A stretch of 64,000 bases of DNA from Planctomyces sp. SH-PL14 (GTDB lineage Bacteria > Planctomycetota > Planctomycetia > Planctomycetales > Planctomycetaceae). The position numbers and the translations under genes were made by a program. Each line of letters starts with the position of its first letter. Position 1 is the first letter of the stretch. This document shows positions 42,660-51,644 of the stretch, piece after piece. The stretch covers positions 5,040,001 through 5,104,000 of the forward strand of contig NZ_CP011270.1 of NCBI RefSeq assembly GCF_001610835.1, in the 5' to 3' direction. Under the pieces are notes generated by a model. That model saw only the letters and a list, made by a program, of their open reading frames with translations. It ran no database searches and had not been told where the DNA came from.

Positions 42660-45248
42660 TTACGGCTTGGTGATCGTCAGACTGTCAAACTGCAACTGCA
42701 GATTGCCGCCGTTGCCCGTCAGGATGTCGATGTTGTCGCCGAAGAGCGTGCTGACCGTGCTCGCAATGCCCGTAGTCCCCAGGCTCACCGTCAGCGGAGC
42801 CGGCGTGTTCTGAATCTGGATCGACGGCGGGCTCGCTCCATTGATCGTCGTCGTACCGCTGTCGATGCTCCCCGAAACCGCGTTCAGGAAGATCCCCCGC
42901 GTCGGACTGTTGACCGACCGGATCGAATCGAACGCCAGATCGACACTCACAGTGTTGAGCTGCATCGCCGCTCCGGCCGTCGTGCTGATCGTGCTCGTCG
43001 ACTGCGACGAGATGCTGAACGTTGTCCCGAGACCCGTCGTGTCGACCAGCAGCCCTGTCCCCGTCGAGTTGAAAATGTCGAGCGTCGAGAACTGCAGGGC
43101 CCCGGTCGTGTTCAGCAGCCGCACACCGTCCCCGACGACGTTCGTGAGGGTCGTCGAACTGCCGACCGTCAGGCTGCCGGCCACCGCATCGATGGCGGCG
43201 GTCGTCGGATCGGCATCGAACGTGACCACGTTCGCCAGGAAGCCGCCGGCAACCGCCCGGCCGACCGTGTTGCCGTTGAACGAGGTGACATAGAGCGTTC
43301 CCGCACCCGCCGAGCCGTCCAGGATGATCCCCGAGCCGGTCGTGGAGGCGACGGTCGTGTCGTTCAGCGAAACGATGGCGTTGCCCGCTCCGCTCTTCAC
43401 GATGTCGATCGCGTTGCCGGAGGAGGAGATCGTGTTGCCCCCTCCCGTTGTGCCGGAGCTCTGGAGCGTCAGGGTCAGGTCGCCGGCCCCGGTCACGTTG
43501 ACGTCCAGCCCCTGCGTTCCCGCGGACTGCACGTTCAGGTCGGTGAAGGTGATCGTCCGGTCGTTGGCTCCGTTGTTGATGACGACGCCGTTGGCGGATC
43601 CGGTCGCGACCTTGAAGTTCGTAAAGTCCGCGTCGCTGTCCGTGATCGTGGCTCCGTTGCCGCCGCCTCCCGCCGTCACGGTGATGTTCGAGATCGTGGC
43701 TCCGTTCACGCCATTGAGGGTGATCGCATCGCCGACGGAGCTGAACGTCGCGTTGTCGACCTCGATGTTCGAGACGCCGTTGGCCAGCAGTTGCCCCGTG
43801 ACGTTGAAGCCCGAGAACCGCGAGTTGTTGGCCATCGTGACGTTGCCCGTGAGCGATGGCGGCGGCGTCCCCGGCGAGAACGGGAGCTGCTCCGCTCCGT
43901 ACTGCGTCGGGAGGAACTGGGCGGTGATTCCGTTCCCCAGGACCGTCGCCCCCGGCACGAGGACGATGTTCTCGTTGAAGGTTCCCCCCTGCGGCGTGTA
44001 GATGATGCTCGTGCCGGCGTTGCCGTCGGCCAGGGCGGCGGTGAGCGTGCCGTAGGGGTTCTCGAACGTTCCGGTCCCCACACCGCCGTTCACGACGTGC
44101 AGGAAGTTGTAGGCGAGGCCGGTCGTCGGATCGCGGGCGATGTCGGAGATGCGGTTGAGGACGACGTTCGTCTGGCGGGCGACCGGCTCGCTGAGCCGCG
44201 ACGAGATCGTTCCGGCCTCGGCATCGCCGTAGCGGCGGAAGAACTTGTGGTCCATCGGGACCGGAGTCTGCTTCGCCGGCGGGAGGAAGCGGTGGAGGAA
44301 GCGGATCGTGACCCCCACGCTGGCCGTCATGCCGAAGACGTCATCATCCTGGATGCGGAAGTCGACGTTGTACTGCTGGTCGAGGTCCGCCTCGGCCCGG
44401 ACCCGCCAGCCGGAGGCGTCGGGGGCTCCCTTGTGTCCGGCGAAGAAGTAACCGCCGCCGAAGACCTTGAGCTGGAGGCGGTCCTCGTTGATGACGCTCA
44501 GACCCGCTTCGGCGTCGAAGCCGGTCATGGCGACTTCGCGGTTGATGAGCAGGCTGTTGCCGACGAAGAAGCCCGGCAGGACGCCGACGGTCTGGTCGAG
44601 ATCGGGGATGTAGGCGTTGGCCCGGAAGTCCATCAGCGGGCCGAGGGACTCGACCCCCGCGCCGAGCTGGTTGAAGCCGTTGTGTCCGGAGTCGCGGTAG
44701 TCCCAGAAGCCGTTGACGCCCCAGATGCGGTTCCGGGGGAGGTCGTACCAGCGATAGGCGATGCCGAGGTTCGACGAGACCGTAGCGTCATTGAGGAGGT
44801 TGACGTGGGCTTCGCCGAAGAGGATGTCGAATTCGTTGTCGCCGTGGATGGGGGTCATCCACTCGAACGTCCCGTAGCCGCCGTTGTAGCCGACGCCGTC
44901 GCCGCCCGTGTAACCGAGGCCGAAGCGCTGGACGTAGGGGTTGAACTGGTCGAACGACCAAGCCGCGGGGGCGTTGGGATCGGGGGCTGGTGCGGTGTCG
45001 GCCGGAGGATTGGTGAGGGCGGCGTCGAAGCTGGGGGTGGCGAGGAACGGCGAGGGGTCGACGACCTGGGTGGTCGGGCCTTCTTTGGGTTGTTCGCCGG
45101 GGGCGAGGCCGCTGACGTCCGGTGCGACGTTGTCCGGGTTCTGGGCGACGCGTTTGGGTGGAGCGGCGGAAACTGCCGGTCCGGTGATGACCGCAGCGAG
45201 GGCCGCGAGTGTGGCGGCGAACCGAGCTGTCCGTTGCCGGGCCATCAA
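42660..45248 (-). CDS. Inverse-autotransporter-like surface protein with beta-helix passenger
   Basis: 862 residues. Signal peptide to about residue 28 (FAATLAALAAVITGPAVSAA), a Pro-rich linker, then residues ~100-330 forming an outer-membrane barrel of intimin/invasin type (GGYGTFEWMTPIHGDNEFD, NLGIAYRWYDLPRNRIWGVN, FWDYRDSGHNGFNQLGAGVE). From ~385 on, a right-handed beta-helix: NGGVGTGTFENPYGTLTAAL is typical of its start, followed by many short Gly/Asn/Thr/Ser repeats to the end. The passenger is C-terminal to the barrel, as in inverse autotransporters, and would be displayed outside for adhesion. Few Cys or Lys. Monocistronic. Confidence 0.85.
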   Translation of the reverse strand: MMARQRTARFAATLAALAAVITGPAVSAAPPKRVAQNPDNVAPDVSGLAPGEQPKEGPTTQVVDPSPFLATPSFDAALTNPPADTAPAPDPNAPAAWSFDQFNPYVQRFGLGYTGGDGVGYNGGYGTFEWMTPIHGDNEFDILFGEAHVNLLNDATVSSNLGIAYRWYDLPRNRIWGVNGFWDYRDSGHNGFNQLGAGVESLGPLMDFRANAYIPDLDQTVGVLPGFFVGNSLLINREVAMTGFDAEAGLSVINEDRLQLKVFGGGYFFAGHKGAPDASGWRVRAEADLDQQYNVDFRIQDDDVFGMTASVGVTIRFLHRFLPPAKQTPVPMDHKFFRRYGDAEAGTISSRLSEPVARQTNVVLNRISDIARDPTTGLAYNFLHVVNGGVGTGTFENPYGTLTAALADGNAGTSIIYTPQGGTFNENIVLVPGATVLGNGITAQFLPTQYGAEQLPFSPGTPPPSLTGNVTMANNSRFSGFNVTGQLLANGVSNIEVDNATFSSVGDAITLNGVNGATISNITVTAGGGGNGATITDSDADFTNFKVATGSANGVVINNGANDRTITFTDLNVQSAGTQGLDVNVTGAGDLTLTLQSSGTTGGGNTISSSGNAIDIVKSGAGNAIVSLNDTTVASTTGSGIILDGSAGAGTLYVTSFNGNTVGRAVAGGFLANVVTFDADPTTAAIDAVAGSLTVGSSTTLTNVVGDGVRLLNTTGALQFSTLDIFNSTGTGLLVDTTGLGTTFSISSQSTSTISTTAGAAMQLNTVSVDLAFDSIRSVNSPTRGIFLNAVSGSIDSGTTTINGASPPSIQIQNTPAPLTVSLGTTGIASTVSTLFGDNIDILTGNGGNLQLQFDSLTITKP

Positions 45249-45423
45249 ATGGTGACCTTCCGTCCCTGAACGTCCGGGGTGCGTGGTGGCGCAGTCCCGT
45301 CGGCTTCGTTGCCGTATTCGGGTTATCGACCTTGCGGGTTAGGCAGGCCAAGTTGACTTTGCCGATTCAGTAGATCTTGAGGCGAAAGTGGGAGGAAAGC
45401 GGCAAAAGTGAGCAGGTCGGGTG

Positions 45424-45687
45424 GGGGTCAAGGGGGCCACGCCCCCTTGCCGCCGGAGGCACTTCCATGAGGAACCTCGGTAAGCAACGGACGTCCGCTT
45501 TGTGGTGCCGGCGTCGAGGACTCACCGTTCGCCTTGGCGTCCCCGTGTGTTGACGTGAGGGCATCCGACGCCGTGTCCGCGCTTGGACGCGTGCTCCTTC
45601 AGATATCTCTCGACGGCCAGGCCTCCGGCGGGCATGTGGGCTTCGCCCCCCTGCACCCCCCACCAGGGGTGGCCCCCTGGACCCCGG
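45424..45687 (-). repeat. Dispersed repeat, copy 8 (left end truncated)
   Basis: Starts inside the GGGGTCAAGGGGGCCACGCC hairpin, so the outer ~50 nt with CAAACCCAACGTGCGACG are missing; the right end (CCCCCTGGACCCCGG) is intact. It lies between two minus-strand genes, upstream of the autotransporter start (45248). Confidence 0.9.
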
Positions 45688-45720
45688 TTGGACTGGCTCG
45701 AAGTTGGTGTTCTGCCAACG

Positions 45721-45752
45721 AAAACGCCCTCGTCGAATCGCTTCGACAAGGG
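45721..45752 (-). terminator. Rho-independent terminator of cysC
   Basis: Stem CGCCCTcGTCGAA / TTCGACaAGGGCG with a 4-nt-like loop; on the minus strand it is followed by TTTTCG. It lies 35 nt past the cysC stop. Confidence 0.85.
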
Positions 45753-45786
45753 CGCGATCTCAAATCAGCAGACCACCCGACACCAA

Positions 45787-46449
45787 TCAGGCGTCCAGGT
45801 AACCCTTCCCCTTCAGGAAGGCGATCACATCGTCCGCCAGCTGATCAATGTTCTTGTTGTCCGAATCCAGCACCAGCTCCGGCTTCAGCGGCTCTTCATA
45901 AGGATCGCTGATCCCCGTGAAGTTCTTGATCTCGCCAGCACGGGCCTTCTTATACAGACCCTTCGGATCGCGCTTCTCACACGTCTCGACCGAAGCCTTG
46001 ACCAGGACTTCGATGAACTCGCCGTCCTTGAACAGCGCCCGCACGTTGTCCCGGTCGATCCGGTACGGCGAGATGAAGGCGGTCAGGGTGATGATCCCGG
46101 CGTCTGCGAACAGCTTCGCCACTTCGCCGATCCGGCGGATGTTCTCAGCCCGGTCCGTCGCGCCGAAGCCGAGGCCGAACCGCGTCGCGAACTCGTCGCC
46201 GTAACGCTCCTTCAGCATCGGACCACCGGCGTTCAGACCCATCCGGATGTTGTCCCCATCCAGGATGTAAGTCCGCTTGCCGAGGGCAAACAGCTTGTGG
46301 TCGACCGTGTTGGCGATCGTGCTCTTGCCCGAAGCGCTCAACCCCGTGAACCAGATCACGCAGGACTTCTGTCCGTTGAGCTTCTTCCGGTCCGCGCTGG
46401 CGACCTTGTGCTCATGCCACGTCACGTTCATCGATTGACCAGCCGACAT
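45787..46449 (-). CDS. cysC: Adenylylsulfate (APS) kinase
   Basis: 220 residues from ATG 46449 (AGGAG about 9 nt upstream); ATG 46431 is an alternative. Phosphorylates adenylyl sulfate to PAPS with ATP. Walker A is GLSASGKST (36-44), the substrate-binding block is DGDNIRMGLN (64-73), then ATDRAENIRRIGEVAKLFAD and FISPYRIDRDNVR. Between GLN and the usual GFGATDR lies an insertion of about 19 residues (AGGPMLKERYGDEFATRFG) compared with the standard DGDNVRHGLNxDLGF spacing. No sulfate adenylyltransferase is adjacent. Its own terminator follows. Confidence 0.92.
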   Translation of the reverse strand: MSAGQSMNVTWHEHKVASADRKKLNGQKSCVIWFTGLSASGKSTIANTVDHKLFALGKRTYILDGDNIRMGLNAGGPMLKERYGDEFATRFGLGFGATDRAENIRRIGEVAKLFADAGIITLTAFISPYRIDRDNVRALFKDGEFIEVLVKASVETCEKRDPKGLYKKARAGEIKNFTGISDPYEEPLKPELVLDSDNKNIDQLADDVIAFLKGKGYLDA

Positions 46450-46671
46450 CTCTCTCGTTCTCCTGACTGCCGGGACGCCTTGGCCCGGAACTGGACGCCT
46501 CCCGCGAACAAAGGACTGGCGTTCAAAACAATTCACATCCGTTCGCAACGGTTGAAATGCTAGAGAAGTCCTGGGCGAGGGGGAAGACCGCGCGGCGTCC
46601 GCCCACCAAACCGGGTGCGTTCGCTGGATAGCGGTTTGGTAGTGGGGCGGTTTGATCCATTGCGCAAGTGA

Positions 46672-46989
46672 ACCGGGGTCCAGGGGCTCGCCCCTGGTGG
46701 GGGATGCAAGGGGGCAACGCCCCTTTGCCCGCCGGAGGCCTGGCCGTCGCGAGATGTCTGAAGGAGTCTGTGTCCAATCGCGGACATCATGCCGTATGCC
46801 CCCTCACCAACCAGCCGCGTCTTCAGGACGAGTAGTGAGTCCTCGACGCCGGCACCACAAAGCGGACGTCCGTTGCTTGCCACGGTTCCTCATGGAAGTG
46901 CCTCCGGCGGCAAGGGGTTGCCCCCTTGACCCCGGCTGCCGTGGCACGATGGGTTTGAGGTAACAGAGCCGCGCCGGCAAGGACGTGGT
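46672..46989 (+). repeat. Dispersed ~320-bp intergenic repeat, copy 9
   Basis: Full copy from ACCGGGGTCCAGGGG to GCGCCGGCAAGGACG, with a small internal deletion next to the right-end hairpin (AAGGGGTTGCCCCCTTGACC). It lies between the cysC start and the rpoZ terminator. Confidence 0.9.
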
Positions 46990-47020
46990 TCAAAACACCG
47001 GGATCTGCCCGCCGCAAAAA

Positions 47021-47060
47021 CGAAAACGCCCTGCCCGGATCAGTCGTCCCGGGCAGGGCG
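47021..47060 (-). terminator. Rho-independent terminator of rpoZ
   Basis: Stem CGCCCTGCCCGG / CCGGGCAGGGCG (12 bp, loop ~10 nt); on the minus strand it is followed by TTTTCGTTTTTG. It lies 26 nt past the rpoZ stop. Confidence 0.88.
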
Positions 47061-47086
47061 CGGTGTTCAATCAACGAGACCCGATC

Positions 47087-47353
47087 TTACAGGTCGTCGA
47101 GGTTCGGAGCCCCGTCGTCGCGGATGTCCGGAGCGTCGTCCGAAGCGATCACGACGTTGTTCGAGTTGTCCAGGAAGATCTTGTCTTCGAGGATCTCACG
47201 GATGACGGTGTGCATCCCCGGCTTCGTCATCTCTTCGACGAGCGGCGGAGCCCCCCGGTTGAGCTGCACGAGGCGCTTCTGGATAAGAGTCGAGAGCTTG
47301 AAGCGGCCCCCGACCTTGTTGACGATGCTCTCTTCTTTCAGTTCGTCCAGCAT
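47087..47353 (-). CDS. rpoZ: RNA polymerase omega subunit-like protein
   Basis: 88 residues from ATG 47353 with GGGAGAAA upstream. [20 protein letters not shown] followed by NRGAPPLVE is the pattern of the omega subunit, which stabilises assembly of beta' in the RNA polymerase core. The C-terminal part ([12 protein letters not shown], then an acidic [18 protein letters not shown]) is planctomycete-like. The neighbour upstream is gmk, the classical gmk-rpoZ order. A strong terminator follows. Confidence 0.88.
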   Translation of the reverse strand: MLDELKEESIVNKVGGRFKLSTLIQKRLVQLNRGAPPLVEEMTKPGMHTVIREILEDKIFLDNSNNVVIASDDAPDIRDDGAPNLDDL

Positions 47354-47475
47354 TCGCGTGTTTCTCCCGCCGCGGCCCGCTCTCCGGGCGATTGCAGCGT
47401 CGTCAACGTGATCCCGGGCTTCGCTGCCACGGTCCCCAATCTCAGTCGTCTGCGCTCGCCCGTCGCCGAGGGAGA

Positions 47476-48051
47476 TCACCGGGCCGCACAGGCACCCAGC
47501 AGGTCGCAGATCTCACGCACCGCGCGATCCAGATCGTCATTGACGACACGGTGGCGGTACGAATCCGCCAGTTTAAGTTCTTCTGCCGCCGTCTGCAACC
47601 GACGCTGGATGACCCCCTCCGTCTCCGTCCCCCGCGACCGCAGCCGGCTCTCGAACTCCGCCATCGACGACGCCGTCAGGAAAATGCTGACCGCCTCAGG
47701 GTATTCCCGCATGATGCTCCGGGCCCCCTCGACGTCCACCTCCACCAGAGCCCACTTGCCATCCGTCCAGATCCGGGTCAGCTCGGACTTGAGCGTCCCG
47801 TAGAGGTATCCGCTCTTGTGGACCTCCGCCCACTCCAGGAACTCCCGGTTGGCGAGCCGCTTGTCAAACTGCTCGCGGGTCAGGAAGTGGTAGTGAATCC
47901 CATCGATTTCCTGGGGCCGGGGCGGCCGGGTCGTGGCCGAGACCGACATCCGCAGCGGAACCGGGGCCTCCTTGAGCAGCCGCTGAATGATCGTGGACTT
48001 TCCGCTACCGCTGGGGCCGGACAGAACGACAAGGCGGCAGGAAGTTTCCAC
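47476..48051 (-). CDS. gmk: Guanylate kinase
   Basis: 191 residues if started at GTG 48051. Converts GMP to GDP with ATP. P-loop is [11 protein letters not shown]; the GMP-binding region has [20 protein letters not shown] and [11 protein letters not shown]; the lid and C-terminal part are complete, so length fits the family. The start is uncertain: there is no ATG at a suitable place and the open frame extends to 48210 through sequence that is part of an inverted repeat. Followed by rpoZ at 122 nt. Confidence 0.92.
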   Translation of the reverse strand: METSCRLVVLSGPSGSGKSTIIQRLLKEAPVPLRMSVSATTRPPRPQEIDGIHYHFLTREQFDKRLANREFLEWAEVHKSGYLYGTLKSELTRIWTDGKWALVEVDVEGARSIMREYPEAVSIFLTASSMAEFESRLRSRGTETEGVIQRRLQTAAEELKLADSYRHRVVNDDLDRAVREICDLLGACAAR

Positions 48052-48142
48052 GGGGGAGAGCAGCGTGCGGCGATGGAGAGAGAAACACCGTAACGGCTGG
48101 AGTGTAATCCGAGGCGTACCGACCGGCGAGAGACGGGGCGGA

Positions 48143-48265
48143 GTGAAACACGAAGACACGAAGTTCACCAGGAGCGAAGGGAGGCGGACGACCGGAGACC
48201 GCGGTGCCAATGACAGGCAAACCCCTTCGTGCCCTTGGTGCCTCCTTTGTGTCTTGGTGTTTCAC
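48143..48265. repeat. Long inverted repeat, GTGAAACACxAAGACACxAAG family
   Basis: Left arm 48143-48181 (GTGAAACACGAAGACACGAA then ...GCGAAGGG) pairs with right arm 48223-48265 (CCCTTCGTGCCCTTGG then ...TTGGTGTTTCAC) over about 40 nt with few mismatches, ~40-nt loop. It fills the gmk-hpnC gap and its right arm covers the hpnC stop codon (48262-48264). Confidence 0.8.
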
Positions 48266-49182
48266 CTCCCCAAGCCGGTCCACTGTCTCAAAGCGGACTT
48301 GGCCAGAAGCCGCAGGGCCATCCCTTTCGTCACCTTGGGCCGCGTCTCCCAGACCCGGTAGTCGATCCGCTCGATCTCCCGCAGGATCTGGAGTCCCCCC
48401 TGGATGAAGAGGTCGATGTCGATCTTCAGCCGGCCCGGCATCCGGTCGACGAGCGGGAGCCCCTCGGTCAGGAAACCCTGGGCCCGGTCGACTTCGAACC
48501 GCATCAGTTCCAGGAACGCGGGGGTCGTCCGGCGCTGCCGCAGGTCTTCGTCGGGGTAGCCGAAGCGGAGGCGGTCTTCGCGCGGCAGATAGATCCGCGG
48601 GATGTCGAGGTCGCGGGCGACGTCCTGCCAGAAGTTCGCCAGTTGCAGCCCGGTGCAGACGGAGTCCGACCAGCGGACGTTCTCGTCCGTCACGCGCTCG
48701 CACAGATGGAGGACGATCCGGCCCACCGGATCGGCGCTGCGGCGGCAGTAGTCCTGGAGTTGGGGGAACGTCTCGTAGTCCGTGACGAGCTGGTCCTGCT
48801 GGAAGGCGGAGATGAGGTCCGCGAACGGCGTCATCGGGATGTCGAAGCGGCGGATCGTCGGGAGGAGGGCGATGAAGACCCAGTGCCGTGGCTCGCCTGC
48901 GTAGCAGGCTTCGAGTTCCTGTTGCCACCAGCCGAGGAGTTCGCGGGCCCGTTCGGGGGTGCCGGCGTCGTCTCCGAGGTCGTCCGCCCAGCGGCAGAAG
49001 GCGTAGACGTTGTAGAACGGTTGTCGAAGGTCGCGCGGGAGGGCCCAGGAGACCACCGGGAAGTTCTCGTAGTGTCCCAGCGCCAATTGTCGCGCGGCGG
49101 CTTCGGCCTCGGCGTGGGTCAGGGGAGCGATGGCACCGCGTCGCCAGGCATCGGCTTGATCGGCGAGCGACACGGGGGACAA
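48262..49182 (-). CDS. hpnC: Squalene/phytoene synthase family, HpnC-like
   Basis: 306 residues from TTG 49182 (GTG 49173 possible). Head-to-head prenyl synthase: HYENFPVVSWALPRDLRQPF, first aspartate-rich motif YAFCRWADDLGDD (67-71), second motif NFWQDVARDLDIPR (D187, D191) followed by YLPREDRLRFG. The ENFPV start of the domain is characteristic of HpnC, which condenses farnesyl diphosphate on the way to squalene in the HpnCDE route. No hpnD or hpnE is adjacent, and no hopanoid cyclase is in the window. Confidence 0.88.
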   Translation of the reverse strand: MSPVSLADQADAWRRGAIAPLTHAEAEAAARQLALGHYENFPVVSWALPRDLRQPFYNVYAFCRWADDLGDDAGTPERARELLGWWQQELEACYAGEPRHWVFIALLPTIRRFDIPMTPFADLISAFQQDQLVTDYETFPQLQDYCRRSADPVGRIVLHLCERVTDENVRWSDSVCTGLQLANFWQDVARDLDIPRIYLPREDRLRFGYPDEDLRQRRTTPAFLELMRFEVDRAQGFLTEGLPLVDRMPGRLKIDIDLFIQGGLQILREIERIDYRVWETRPKVTKGMALRLLAKSALRQWTGLGR

Positions 49183-49283
49183 GTTCCGGGCGGAGCGAGG
49201 GGATGGGGACCGGCGGCCGGGCCACCGATCGAGGCGAGCGGCATGCTATCGAGATTCGCGAGTCGCCGCCGCATCAAACGCGT

Positions 49284-49592
49284 CCTTGCCGGCACGACTC
49301 CGATAGCTCAAACCCAACGTGCGACGGCAGCCGGGGTCAAGGGGGTCTCACCCCCTTGCCGCCGGAGGCACTTCCATGAGGAACCGTGGTAAGCAACGGA
49401 CGTCCCCTTTGTGGGACCCGCGTTGAGGACTCCACACTCGCGTTGCACTCCCCGCGGGTCGGTGAGGGGGCATACGACGCGATGTCCGCGCTTGGACACT
49501 CACTCTTTCAGACATCTCTCGACGGCCAGGCCTCCGGCGGGCAAAGGGGCGTTGCCCCTCTGCACTCCCCACCAGGGTGCCCCTGGACCCGG
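49284..49592 (-). repeat. Dispersed ~320-bp intergenic repeat, copy 10
   Basis: Full copy, GGTCCAGGGG-type end on the right (CAGGGTGCCCCTGGACCCGG). About 75 nt further on, 49669-49702 repeats both end motifs in miniature (CCCAGCGTGCGACGG joined to GGTCCAGCGGGACCCTGG), as if a second copy had been reduced to its two ends. Confidence 0.9.
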
Positions 49593-49706
49593 TCGATGAG
49601 CAGCGATTGCTCGTTCCATCGAAAGCTCGAACACCGCCCCCGCCCGAACGGACTCCGCCACCTCAATCCCAGCGTGCGACGGCCACCCGGTCCAGCGGGA
49701 CCCTGG

Positions 49707-51341
49707 CTAAAAATCGACCTGGCAACGCATCGCAAAGAGATCCGTCCCCGTCTTCCCGAAAAACGCCGGATTGTTCGGCGCATTCGCAATCGTGTACGTG
49801 TTCGGCGTCGTGTTCGCCACCGAATGAACATAGTTGAACACGATCTTCGTATACGGGTTCCAGAACCAGTTGATCCCCGCCGTGAAGTCCGTCACCTCGC
49901 CACCGCGGTAAGCGGGAAGCAGATCGTTGTTCAGATTGAGGTACGAGACCCGCGCCGCAAGCTCCCACGCCCCGATCCCCGGGTTGCCGCAGGTGTCGCA
50001 GAACGCCAGGTTCGTCTTCGGAATCACCCGGTCGATCGCCCCCGCCTTGCGGTCGTACGGCCGATGCTCACCCGTCAGGAAGTAACCCGCCTGCACATAC
50101 CCGCCCGGCAGAACCGCCGTCGGTCCCCCCGCCTGATCGACGAAGTTCAACATCCCTTCCGACTGCAGCGAGAACGGCCCTTCCACCCACAGCAGCTCGG
50201 ACCCCAGGACGTTGTAGCAGCTCGCAATGATCGTCGCGGTCTGAGCAAAGAAAGGGGTCCCGTTGATCGGTCCCGTCGGCACCGGCGCTCCGCTGGTCCC
50301 GCCGGCGGCGGTCGTGGCGTTCTGGCCGATGAACAGCTCGGGGATTGTCCGGAAGGCGATGCGGCTGTCGTTGGGAGCGCTGAAGTAGTGCCCCACCCCC
50401 AGGTGCAGATACTCCTTCCCCTCGCACTCCCAGTGCGGGAGAAACGTGACGCGTTCGGCGGTTCCGATTCCCCCTCCGGTCGCGATCGACCCGCCGAGCT
50501 GGTCCTGGCCGGCGGCGAACACCGAGGCCGCCCAGGTCATGCTCAGGTCTTCCGAGTGGTCGTAGAACCCGACCCCCAGGTGGCGGAACGGCGTAAAGGG
50601 GACGAAGAGGAGCGAACGCTCCATGAAGGTCGTGTACCGGTAGCTGCTGACCACTTCGAGACTGAACGGCTGCTTCCACTGCCCGATGCGGACGTTGCCG
50701 AAAAGAGGGACATCCGTCTGCTCGACCCACATGTCGGTGATCGTCGGACGGCCGAAGGCCCCGAAGTCCACCTGCATGAGGTAGTTCGTGTGCTCAGTGA
50801 CCGACCCCTTGGCAGAGAGACGGGCCCGGCGGATGTCGGCCCCGTTCTTGATCCGCCCGAACTCCTCCAGGCTCGCGGCATCCTGGTGGAAGAACCCGGT
50901 GTCGGCCTGGAGAGCCCCGTTGACGACGACGTTGGGATAGGTCTTCTTGCTGCCCTTGTCGGTCAGCGCTTTGATCGCCTTCTCGAGGGTCGAGAGCTGC
51001 TGCTGCTGGGCGGCGTTGGTCGCGTCGAGGAACGACCCTTCGACGGGCGGCTCCACCGCGAAGGTCTCCATGGACCCCTGATCTTCCACCGCTTCGATCG
51101 CCTGCAGCCGCTGGGTCGCTTCGTTCCGGATCGAGCTGCGGAGCTCCTGGTTGTCCGCTTCAAGCTGCTCGATTCGCCGGCGGAGGTCGTCGATCGGATC
51201 GACCTCCTGCGTGATCTCCGGGGCCGGCTCCTGAGCCAGCACCGATCCGCCGCAGCAGGCGGCGAGCAACAGGCCGATTCGGCCCCATCGGGCGCAACTC
51301 GAGAGTCGGGCCCAGGTCGAAAACGGCGAGACTCCTGCCAT
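49707..51341 (-). CDS. OprP/OprO-like outer-membrane porin with N-terminal coiled coil
   Basis: 544 residues. Signal peptide (RIGLLLAACCGGSVLA, cleaved near AQEPA), then a coiled-coil segment (DPIDDLRRRIEQLEADNQEL; about 48-75) that may bind peptidoglycan or trimerise. From ~130 a phosphate-selective-porin-type barrel: GAFGRPTITDMWVEQTDVPL, then FGNVRIGQWKQPFSLE, VSSYRYTTFMERSLLFVPF, and a C-terminal strand ending in CQVDF with terminal Phe, as for BAM substrates. Substrate selectivity not readable. No pst or pho genes nearby. Confidence 0.85.
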   Translation of the reverse strand: MAGVSPFSTWARLSSCARWGRIGLLLAACCGGSVLAQEPAPEITQEVDPIDDLRRRIEQLEADNQELRSSIRNEATQRLQAIEAVEDQGSMETFAVEPPVEGSFLDATNAAQQQQLSTLEKAIKALTDKGSKKTYPNVVVNGALQADTGFFHQDAASLEEFGRIKNGADIRRARLSAKGSVTEHTNYLMQVDFGAFGRPTITDMWVEQTDVPLFGNVRIGQWKQPFSLEVVSSYRYTTFMERSLLFVPFTPFRHLGVGFYDHSEDLSMTWAASVFAAGQDQLGGSIATGGGIGTAERVTFLPHWECEGKEYLHLGVGHYFSAPNDSRIAFRTIPELFIGQNATTAAGGTSGAPVPTGPINGTPFFAQTATIIASCYNVLGSELLWVEGPFSLQSEGMLNFVDQAGGPTAVLPGGYVQAGYFLTGEHRPYDRKAGAIDRVIPKTNLAFCDTCGNPGIGAWELAARVSYLNLNNDLLPAYRGGEVTDFTAGINWFWNPYTKIVFNYVHSVANTTPNTYTIANAPNNPAFFGKTGTDLFAMRCQVDF

Positions 51342-51644
51342 GCTGCCTGCTCCGTCGGCGGTTCCTGTGAGCCATCCTGTCTCACGCCAGCAAAAGAACT
51401 ATCGTCGCACGGGGCCGAGGGATTGCGTGCCAGTTACCGCGTTGTAATCTGCAAGTTCGGACTCAGCGGCATAACCGGCGCATCTTGCCAGCCTTGCCAG
51501 GCAGGACCCCCGCGACATGGATTTCCCGCAAGGGGCGGATTCCGGCTGGAGAGGTTGCAGTCCTGGGACAGCCGCGACGTCGCCGTCCAGCTTTCGGGCG
51601 ATCATCCGACCCCAGACGCGCGTTCAGGCCAAGGCCAAAACAGA
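51342..51644. other. Intergenic region, no gene recognised
   Basis: About 300 nt upstream of the porin start and beyond the stop of the rlmB-like gene. It should hold the porin promoter on the minus strand. No strong hairpin or protein-like frame seen. Confidence 0.4.

Noticed and set aside
51400-51450. Partial sigma54-like CTGGCACG on the minus strand upstream of the porin
   Set aside because: The second half (TTGCW at the right spacing) is missing, and no activator-type gene is nearby.
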